Below are positions 1 to 7,900 of a stretch of DNA of 64,000 nucleotides, piece after piece. The stretch's first letter is position 1, and every line of letters begins with the position of its first letter. The notes beneath the pieces were generated by a model. It had not been told where the DNA came from. It was given only the letters and a program-made list of their open reading frames with translations, and ran no database searches. The translations under genes were made by a program, and so were the position numbers. This DNA comes from an uncultured Myxococcales bacterium (GTDB taxonomy: Bacteria; Myxococcota_A; UBA9042), in the NCBI GenBank assembly GCA_903955385.1, contig CAJBNH010000002.1, forward strand, positions 31,088 through 95,087, in the 5' to 3' direction.

Positions 1-1
1 C

Positions 2-970
2 GGCGACGACAGCTCTACGCAGGGCATTCAGGTCGTGGTCGGCGCCAACTGGCCGTATCCCAAGCCTACCGTGCAACAGATGCTCGGCTTGCAGGTGACG
101 GAACTGGCTGAAGTGGACGGGCAGCTGCAGATCACCGCAACTGGCACGCCACAGGTCATGGGATCCGGCAACCCGGTGCCCTGGCAGGTGGACTTGCAGG
201 CGACAACCAAGCCGACGCTGCAGGTCGAGGCGAACGAGAGTCGGGTTGCGGTTGGCAAGGGGCTGAAGGTCGTGACGCTGCAGGGCTCAGACGCGCTGGT
301 CACCTCCAAGGTCGCCTCCGACTTGGTGTTTCGCGTCGAGGGGCTCTCTCCGCTGTGCGCCGGAGCGACTTTTGACCTGGTGGCGGGCGCGGTGGTGCAG
401 TCCGGCACGCTGTACCGCGTCCAACTGTTCAACGGCGCTGCGGACGTAGAGAACGTGGTGACTACTGCGTGTAGCGGCGCCAGCGCCCCCGACAAGTCGA
501 ACTGGGGCTTCGAAGAGGCCTGGGTCAACGACCCGCCCCCGGACTTCGAGAAGCCGACGACCGGCTACAAGACCGTCCGCTCGATCGCAACCGTGCACAG
601 CGGTGCGGCGGCGTGCGAGCTGACGTGGACCTCGGTCGACAATCAGGACTTGGTGCAGGCGATGTACATGCCGATCAGCCCCGGCCAGCAGTCGACGATC
701 ACGGCGTGGCTGTACGACGGCCATCCGGGCGGGCGCGGTCGGCTTGCGCTGATGTTCTACGCGGCGGACAAGAAGGCGATCTCGTACACGGACAGCTACT
801 CTGGCACCTATTCGACCGACACGGGCACGTGGGTCAAGCACACCTACTCGACCACAGCACCGCCCGCCGCTGCATTCGTTCGCGGCATGATTCGACTCTA
901 CGACGTCTCGGCGGGCTGGACGGGGGCCGCAACCCTTTGGCTCGACGACTGGAACGTCACGATTCCCTAG
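2..970 (+). CDS. Secreted or surface protein, C-terminal part (5' end outside the window)
   Basis: The frame is open through the left edge of the window, so this is the last ~322 residues of a larger protein. The N-terminal half seen here is beta-rich (repeated Val/Thr strands) and I do not recognise it. From about residue 166 a domain begins with an N-W-G-F-E-E motif and ends W-L-D-D-W-N-V-T-I-P. This is the layout of jelly-roll carbohydrate-binding modules of the CBM4/9 kind, which open with a 'NxxFE' strand and close on a 'DDW' strand. I infer an extracellular binding module at the C-terminus; the enzymatic or structural part, if any, lies upstream of the window. The stop is 3 nt from the stop of the convergent Cys-rich lipoprotein gene, so the two share one short termination region. 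Confidence 0.6.
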   Translation, partial: GDDSSTQGIQVVVGANWPYPKPTVQQMLGLQVTELAEVDGQLQITATGTPQVMGSGNPVPWQVDLQATTKPTLQVEANESRVAVGKGLKVVTLQGSDALVTSKVASDLVFRVEGLSPLCAGATFDLVAGAVVQSGTLYRVQLFNGAADVENVVTTACSGASAPDKSNWGFEEAWVNDPPPDFEKPTTGYKTVRSIATVHSGAAACELTWTSVDNQDLVQAMYMPISPGQQSTITAWLYDGHPGGRGRLALMFYAADKKAISYTDSYSGTYSTDTGTWVKHTYSTTAPPAAAFVRGMIRLYDVSAGWTGAATLWLDDWNVTIP

Positions 971-973
971 CGA

Positions 974-3052
974 TCACCAAAGCTTGTAGCGCAGGTTCAG
1001 CCAGGCCTCGACGGCTTGCCGCTGCAGTGGACCCAGCGCCCCGGCATACACCAGAACCTCAGACACGACGCAGGACGAAAACTCGGAGCCGGCGACGTGC
1101 CCGGACAGCGAGAGCCCGTTCGGGCCGGCCACGCCAACTTGGGGCTGGCCGACCGCGATCAGCTTGCCGTTGCGGTAGATCGCGGCTTGGCCGCCAGAGT
1201 TTACCGAAGCGTATGCGTACGGCAGCGTCGTCGCCGCGGTGCCGCCGATGGCCGTGACCCAACCTTCGTGGAAAGCCTGGTCCATCCATCCGGCCCACCA
1301 GCCGAGCAGCCAATTGTTCTTCAGTCCCGAGAGGATCCGTGCATTGGCGGCACCCGTCATCCGCGCCACGTACAACACCGTCACAGGCGCCGGGAAGTTG
1401 ACGTCGACCGTCATGGTCTGCTGTTGCGCCGCCGAGAGCTGCAGCGCGGGCCGCCCACCGGGCCCGACCACGACCGAGGGACGCCGCGAAGGCGTTGTCT
1501 GGACAAAGGAGTGCTTCTGGCCGCTCAAGTCCTGCCACTCAGCGACAACGTTGCCCGCCAGCGTGTTGGGGCCGTCGCCCGCGACCCACAGCAAAAGGCC
1601 GGGGACGCTGGAGGGGCAGAAACCGGCGCTGGCAGTGGCCTTGCAGCCGACGCCAGGGTCGCAGCTGTCGACGGTGCACGGGTGGTGGTCGTCGCACACA
1701 AGGGCCTGTGATCCAGCGCATTTCAGGTCAGGCCCGCACGTGTCACCCATGGTGCAGGCGTTGCCGTCGCTGCAGGGCGCGGCGTTCGCGGCGTGGGTGC
1801 AGCCGTCCTTTGCGTCGCAGGCATCGGTGGAGCAGGGGTTTGCGTCGTCGCATGAGATCGCCCCAGATCCCAAGCACTTCCCTCCGGCGCACGCGTCGAT
1901 CGGGGTGCAAGGGCTGCCGTCGTCGCAGGGCAGGGCGTTCGCGATGGCACCGCAACCTACCGCCGGGTTGCAGCCGTCCGTCGTGCAGGGGTTGCCGTCG
2001 TCGCACGCCTTGGGCTGGCCGGAGCATTGACCTCCCGCGCACGCGTCCAGTTCCGTGCACGCGTTGCCATCGTCGCAATGGGGGTCGGCCACGCACGCGC
2101 CCTGTGAACAGGCCTCGCCTTGCGTGCAGGCATCGCCGTCGTCGCACGACCCGGCGGCCGGCGAGGTCGCGCAGAGCCCGGTCGCAGGCAGACACCCATC
2201 GGCCGTGCAGAGGTTGCCGTCATCGCACGGGATCTGCACCCCGGCGCACGCCGTCGCGGCACAGACGTCGGCTGTGGTGCAGGCGTTGCCGTCGTCGCAG
2301 GTGCTCGTGTTGGCGGTGAAGACGCAGCCGACCATGGATTCACAGGTGTCGTCGGTGCACGGGTTGCCGTCGTCGCAGGTCACCGGGTCGCCGCCCACGC
2401 AGGTGCCGTCCTCGCAGATCGTTCCAATGGTGCACGGGTCGCTGTCGGCACAGGCCTTGCCCTGCAAAATCGGATACAGCAGGCACTTCTTGGCGATGCA
2501 CCCCGCCTGCCGACACGGGCCGATTTCAACCGGGCTCCAAAGGTCCGCGCAGGCGGCGGCCGACTGGCAGGCGACGACGTCGGGGGCATCGGCGGCGTCC
2601 ACCGTATCCTGTGTGTCGACAGGAAGTTCGGCGTCCTGGGCGTCAACAGCATCGTCCGGTGCGGCGTCTGGCATCGTGTCCGTGACCCAGTCGTCGGTCG
2701 CATCGACGGCCCCGTCCGTCTCGGCATCGACGGTCGTGGCATCGTCAGGTGGCTCGGCATCCGCCATCGGCACATCCGCGGCCGAGTCGGTGTCGGCGGT
2801 TTCTGCGTCGATCAGGTCTTCGAGCTTGGCATCCTCGGAGGCGTCGAACCCGCCGTCCACAGCATCGGCGTCGGCTGCCACCGCGTCGGGGGCGTCCACT
2901 TCGACGGACAGGTCGGTGAGGGTGTCGGCGGCCGCGGTGAACTGGTCAGCGGTGGGCAGCGGCTTGGTGCACGCGACAGTCAACAGGGCCGCCAGCACCG
3001 GGCCGAGGCATGGCCAGAACACAAGGACGGTATCGCGCGAGCGAAGCGGCAC
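974..3052 (-). CDS. Cys-rich repeat lipoprotein with C-terminal lectin-like (LamG/ConA-like) domain
   Basis: This is a 692-residue predicted lipoprotein. A hydrophobic N-terminus ends in a lipobox L-T-V-A-C (Cys28). Next comes an acidic Asp/Ala-rich low-complexity linker (about residues 40-160). About a dozen Cys-rich units of the 'CDDGNPCTDDTC' type follow to about residue 480. The last ~210 residues lack this pattern and start P-G-L-L-L-W-V-A-G-D; with W-Q-D-L-S-G and a central Trp-rich part they resemble a concanavalin-like/LamG beta-sandwich that could bind glycans. The start is GTG at 3052, with GAGG 7 nt upstream (minus strand). Anchor, stalk, disulfide rod and binding head together suggest an outer-membrane surface adhesin. 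The architecture is visible; the ligand is unknown. It shares its repeat type with the genes at 4953, 54691 and 58971. Confidence 0.75.
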   Translation of the reverse strand: MPLRSRDTVLVFWPCLGPVLAALLTVACTKPLPTADQFTAAADTLTDLSVEVDAPDAVAADADAVDGGFDASEDAKLEDLIDAETADTDSAADVPMADAEPPDDATTVDAETDGAVDATDDWVTDTMPDAAPDDAVDAQDAELPVDTQDTVDAADAPDVVACQSAAACADLWSPVEIGPCRQAGCIAKKCLLYPILQGKACADSDPCTIGTICEDGTCVGGDPVTCDDGNPCTDDTCESMVGCVFTANTSTCDDGNACTTADVCAATACAGVQIPCDDGNLCTADGCLPATGLCATSPAAGSCDDGDACTQGEACSQGACVADPHCDDGNACTELDACAGGQCSGQPKACDDGNPCTTDGCNPAVGCGAIANALPCDDGSPCTPIDACAGGKCLGSGAISCDDANPCSTDACDAKDGCTHAANAAPCSDGNACTMGDTCGPDLKCAGSQALVCDDHHPCTVDSCDPGVGCKATASAGFCPSSVPGLLLWVAGDGPNTLAGNVVAEWQDLSGQKHSFVQTTPSRRPSVVVGPGGRPALQLSAAQQQTMTVDVNFPAPVTVLYVARMTGAANARILSGLKNNWLLGWWAGWMDQAFHEGWVTAIGGTAATTLPYAYASVNSGGQAAIYRNGKLIAVGQPQVGVAGPNGLSLSGHVAGSEFSSCVVSEVLVYAGALGPLQRQAVEAWLNLRYKLW

Positions 3053-3327
3053 GTGCGGCCTCAGACAAAGGGTGCGGGCTGCAGGCCCGATGGCAAGCTA
3101 ACCGCAGACCCGTACCCCGGCAAGGCTTCGTTGTTGGTGCGGCTCACGGGCTCGCCACCCGGCACGTCTCTGGGTGTCGGTGACGCTCTGCCGACGCAAA
3201 CGGTGAAGTGAATCGGAGGGGGCAGATTGCGTCGCAAGCCCAGTCTTGAACGGTTTGCCTTGCAGGCGTAGTGTTGCCGTCGGTCGCATGTCATTCGAAC
3301 GATTTCCGTTCGGTCGGGGAGTTAGGG

Positions 3328-3786
3328 ATGATCTGGTGGATCTGGATGGTGGCGGGTCTTGTGCTGCTGATCCTCGAGGTGCTGACCCCCGGCACCCTGT
3401 TCTTCCTGTTTTTTGCCGTGGCGGCGCTGCTGGTCGGCGCGCTGGACCTGATCGGCGTCGCCTGGCCGATATGGGCGGAATTGTTGGCGTTCAGCGGCCT
3501 GTCGGTCGCCTCGCTGCTGCTGTTCCGCGGTCCCTTGGTGCGCAGGATGCAGCCGTCGCGAGAGGCCTCGCAGCCGATTGACGACCTGTCCGGCGAGATG
3601 GGGACCTCGGCGCACCCCATAGCGCCCGGCGAACGCGGCACCATCGAGCTTCGCGGCACCGTGTGGCAGGCCGTCAACGCGGGTACGATGGCTCTGGCCG
3701 CCCAGGACCGCTGTCGTGTGCTGCGTGTCGAGGGCCTCACGCTGCACGTGATCCCTGAGCGTGAACCCGCGGTTCCTGCCGCCTGA
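3328..3786 (+). CDS. NfeD-family membrane protein (short form)
   Basis: This 152-residue protein has two or three hydrophobic segments at the N-terminus (residues 2-60, W-W-I-W-M-V-A-G and following), with the Glu/Thr/Pro-Gly pattern typical of NfeD (L-E-V-L-T-P-G-T). It ends in a ~70-residue soluble OB-fold-like domain containing G-x-R-G-T-I-E-L-R-G and W-Q-A-V. Short NfeD proteins usually pair with an SPFH protein and are thought to act on membrane quality control or microdomains. Here the partner follows 32 nt downstream. I chose ATG 3328 over the upstream GTG at 3271 because GGGGAG lies 6 nt before it and the protein then begins at the membrane segment. The protease domain of long NfeD (ClpP-like) is absent. 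Confidence 0.85.
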   Translation: MIWWIWMVAGLVLLILEVLTPGTLFFLFFAVAALLVGALDLIGVAWPIWAELLAFSGLSVASLLLFRGPLVRRMQPSREASQPIDDLSGEMGTSAHPIAPGERGTIELRGTVWQAVNAGTMALAAQDRCRVLRVEGLTLHVIPEREPAVPAA

Positions 3787-3818
3787 CCCCTTGTCGTTCT
3801 CTCGCCTTGGAGGTTCCC

Positions 3819-4784
3819 ATGTCCGCCTTGATCGTCTTCGGTGTGCTGGCTCTGGTGGTTCTCCTCATCATCGCCAAGACGGCGCTGGTCGTGCCGCAGC
3901 AATACGCGTTCGTCGTGGAGCGACTCGGCAAGTACTTCGGCACGCTGGAGGCCGGTTTCCACATCCTGCTGCCGTTTGTCGACGTCATTCGCTACCGCCA
4001 CGAGCTGAAGGAGCGCGCGATCGACATCCCGGAGCAGACCTGCATCACCCGCGACAACGTGACGGTGGGCGTCGACGGTGTGCTTTACCTCAAGGTGATG
4101 AATCCGCAGCGCGCCTCGTATGGCGTGAACAACTACGGGTACGCCCTGATCCAGTTGGCCCAGACCACCCTGCGTTCGGAGATTGGCAAGATCGATCTGG
4201 ACCGCACCTTCGAGGAGCGCACCCACATCAACGGCCAAGTCGTCGCCGAGCTGGACAAGGCGTCCGAGCCCTGGGGCGTGAAGGTCTTGCGCTATGAGAT
4301 CAAGAACATCACGCCGCCCCACGACGTGCTGGCCGCAATGGAGAAGCAGATGCGGGCCGAGCGTGAGAAGCGTGCGGTGATCTTGACCTCCGAAGGCGAG
4401 CGCGACGCGGCCATCAACAACGCTGAGGGCAAGAAGCAGCAGGTGATCAAGGCGTCCGAGGCTTCGCGGCAGCAGCAGATCAACGAGGCAGAGGGGCAGG
4501 CATCGGCGATCCTGGCCGTGGCCGAGGCAACCGCCGCTGGCTTGCGCAAGGTCGCAGAGACGGTGGGCTCGCAAGGCGGCATGGAGGCCATGCAGCTGCG
4601 TGTGGCCGAACAGTATCTCCAACGCTTCGGTGACTTGGCCAATCACGCCAAGACGACTCTGGTCATCCCCGCCAACGTCGCCGATGTCGCCTCGATGATC
4701 TCGATGGTAACAAGCTTTGTAAAGGCAGAAGGAACCGTTCCGGCGCCGCCCCGTTCTGAGACCCCGCGCGTGGGCCAAGCCTAG
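3819..4784 (+). CDS. SPFH/stomatin-like membrane protein (QmcA/YbbK type)
   Basis: This 321-residue protein has one N-terminal membrane segment (residues 3-20). An SPFH/band-7 domain follows (Y-A-F-V-V-E-R-L-G-K, P-F-V-D, Q-T-C-I-T-R-D-N-V-T-V-G-V-D-G). Then comes a long Glu/Ala/Arg/Lys coiled-coil (about residues 170-245) and a short C-terminal tail. Proteins of this kind oligomerise into rings or scaffolds in the inner membrane and are commonly encoded next to NfeD, as here. ATG 3819 was chosen over the TTG at 3807 because TTGGAGG lies just before it. No processing site or unusual feature is visible. The order nfeD-SPFH is the standard two-gene operon, and a shared transcript is likely. Confidence 0.88.
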   Translation: MSALIVFGVLALVVLLIIAKTALVVPQQYAFVVERLGKYFGTLEAGFHILLPFVDVIRYRHELKERAIDIPEQTCITRDNVTVGVDGVLYLKVMNPQRASYGVNNYGYALIQLAQTTLRSEIGKIDLDRTFEERTHINGQVVAELDKASEPWGVKVLRYEIKNITPPHDVLAAMEKQMRAEREKRAVILTSEGERDAAINNAEGKKQQVIKASEASRQQQINEAEGQASAILAVAEATAAGLRKVAETVGSQGGMEAMQLRVAEQYLQRFGDLANHAKTTLVIPANVADVASMISMVTSFVKAEGTVPAPPRSETPRVGQA

Positions 4785-4849
4785 CGAATCTTCCGACAGA
4801 TTGGCTCAAGGCGGGACGGTTGGCCCAAATTGACGTGACAATTCAGAAG

Positions 4850-4878
4850 TTCGCAATTCCGAGCGGCAACGGTATGAT
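4850..4878 (+). promoter_or_regulatory. Candidate sigma70-type promoter for the giant Cys-rich lipoprotein gene
   Basis: TTCGCA (4850-4855) and TATGAT (4873-4878) are separated by exactly 17 nt. The -10 matches the consensus at 5 of 6 positions and the -35 at 4 of 6. The predicted transcript would start near 4885, about 70 nt before the chosen ATG. Called by eye; other sigma factors cannot be excluded. Confidence 0.4.
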
Positions 4879-4952
4879 TGCCGACTGCGCAGCATACGCG
4901 CACATCTGGTCGCGTGACGATGCGACCGTGTTTGATGAGCAAGGGGGCTTCC

Positions 4953-7900
4953 ATGTGTTGTCGGCTGTCCAACTCGCGCGTTTTGGCCGCGATGTCGTTG
5001 TTCGTTCTGGCTTCCACGCTCTCGGCGTGCGGCGACGATGTCGCTTTGGTTGGCCCGGAGCAGGCGGACCTCATCGCTGTAGACAGCGATGCAGCGACCG
5101 AAGTCTCGAACACCGATCAGACCGATGGAACCGTTACACCGGATGGCACCGACCAGCCTGACGGCACCGTGTTGCCCGACGGCACCGACACCCCGGACGG
5201 CACCGACACGCCCGACGGCACTGTGCTGCCGGACGGCACCGACACGCCCGACGGTACCGTGGTGCCCGATGGCACCGACACGCCCGACGGCACCGATATG
5301 CCCGACGGCACCGATACGCCCGACGGAACAGACGTCTCCCCCTGCGTCCCGCTGGACTGCGATGACGGCAACCCCTGCACGGAAGACAAGTGCAATCCGC
5401 TGGCGGGTTGCGAGTACACGGCCAAGGTCGGTTCGTGCGACGACGGCAACGCCTGCACCAAGGACGATGTCTGCCTGGACGGCCTCTGCGCGCCGGGCAG
5501 CGAAGTGGTCTGCACCGACCAGAACGTATGCACCGACGAGAAGTGCGATGCGGCGGGCGGTTGCCAGTTCCCGAACAATCAGGCGACCTGCGAAGACGGC
5601 GACGCTTGCACGGCGAACGACACCTGCAAGGATGGCGCCTGCCAGGCCGGCGGCGCGCTGGACTGCGACGACAAGAACGTCTGCACCGCCGACTCCTGCG
5701 ACAAGACTGCCGGCTGCGTCCACACCGCACAGAGCGGCCCCTGCGACGACGGCGACGGCTGCACCGAGAACGACACCTGCAAGGACGGCAAGTGCGGCAG
5801 CGGTGCCGCCCCGACTTGTGACGACGGCAACCCCTGCACCGACGACACCTGCGGCAAGGACACCGGCTGCTCCAGCACCCCGAACGTGGCGCCGTGCACC
5901 GACGGCAACGCCTGCACCCTTGGGGACACCTGCAAGGACGGCAAGTGCCAGACTGGCGCCGACAGCGTCGTTTGCGACGACAAGAACCCCTGCACCGACG
6001 ACGTCTGCGACATCGCGACCGGCAACTGCGCGTTCAAGGCCAACGAGGCCGCGTGCGACGACGGCGACACCTGCACGTCCGGCGACATCTGCTTGAGCGG
6101 CGCCTGCACCGGCAAGCCCAGCTGCGTTTGCAAGGCCGACAGCGACTGCAACGACAGCGACCCCTGCACGTTCGACTCTTGCGCGTCCGGCAAGTGCGAG
6201 TTCGCCCCTCTGGACCAGACGGCGTGCGACGATGGCGACGTCTGCACCAAGGACGACACGTGCGTGGCCGGCAAGTGCAAGGCCGGATCGGCCGTGTCCT
6301 GCGACGACCAGAACGCCTGCACCGACGACAAGTGCGTGCCCGGTCTGGGCTGCGTCTCGACCAACAACACCGCCGCGTGCGATGACGCCGAGGCCTGCAC
6401 CGCCAACGACACCTGCAAGGCCGGCAAGTGCGCGGGCACGCCTTCTTGCGAGTGCACCGCCGACAGCCAGTGCAATGACGGACTGGACTGCACCGACGAC
6501 GCCTGCGTCGCTGGCAAGTGCGCCTTCAAGCCTGCCGGCGCCGGCATGGCGTGCAGCGACGGCAACGGCTGCACCGTGGGCGATGCATGTCAGGGCGGCA
6601 TCTGTCTGCCCGGCAAGGCCAAGGTGTGCGACGACACCAATGCGTGCACCGACGACTATTGCGACGTCAAGACGGGCGACTGCGCCCATACCGACAACAC
6701 AACCCCGTGCACCGACAGCAATACCTGCACCGTCAACGACGCGTGCAAGGCGGGCAAGTGCTTGGGCGGCGCGGCGGTCAAGTGTGACGACGGCAACGCC
6801 TGCACCACCGACTCGTGCGACCCGCTCAAGGGCTGCGTCAACACCGACAACAGCGACCCGTGTGAGGACGGCGACGCCTGCACGGCCAACGACAAGTGCG
6901 CGGCCGGCAAGTGCGCGACGGGCACCGCGGTGGTTTGCGACGACAAGAACCCCTGCACCGACGACTCGTGCGACAAGGTCAAGGGCTGCCAGAACATCGC
7001 GAACACGGCCACCTGTGACGACGGCAGCGCTTGCACCGTCGGCGAGAAGTGCATCGAGGGCGTTTGCTCCGGTGGCGCGGCCAAGGTCTGCGACGACTCC
7101 AACCCGTGCACCGCCGATTCCTGCGACCCGACCACGGGATGCAAGACCGCGCCGAACACCGCCGCCTGCGACGATGGCGATGCGTGCACCAACGGCGACA
7201 TCTGCTCCGGTGGCTTCTGCACGGCCGGCGCGCCCGTGACGTGCGACGATGCCAATCCCTGCACCTCGGACACCTGTGACAAGGTCAAGGGCTGCGTCGC
7301 CGACGCGGTCCAGAACGGCACGACCTGCACCGACGCCAAGTGCGAAGGCTCGGTCTACACCAGCGTCGGCACCTGCCAGGACAGCATGTGCCTGCCGGGC
7401 ACGACCAAGGACTGCACCGACGCCAACGCCTGCACCGACACGTCCTGCGACGTCGCCAAGGGCTGCTTGGTGGTGAACAACACGGCCAACTGCGACGACG
7501 GCTCAGTCTGCACCAAGGATGACGTGTGCAAGGACGGTTCTTGTGCGCCCGGCGCCCAGATCGTTTGCGACGACGGCAACCTTTGCACGGTCGACAGCTG
7601 TGACCCCGTCAAGGGCTGCGGCGCGGTCAGCGCGACCGACGGCGCCTCTTGCATCGCCCCGTCCTGCGACCAGCTGATGCACCTGCCGGGTTCTGCCTGC
7701 ACCTCCGGCGTCTGCACCAAGGTGGGCAACGCAGAGTCTTGCGACGACAGCGACCTGTGCACCGACGACAGCTGCAACCCGTACGGTGGCTGCTCGCACG
7801 CCTTCAACAGCGCTCCGTGTGATGACGGCGACGCTTGCACTACCAAGGACGCGTGCTTGGCCGGCAAGTGCGCCGGTGGCACGGCCGCGGTCTGCAACGA

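Noticed and set aside
4806..6689. Long open frame on the minus strand opposite the giant lipoprotein gene
   Set aside because: It is a mirror of the high-GC repeat code (Ala/Gly/Val repeats of antisense origin), with no motif or ribosome site.
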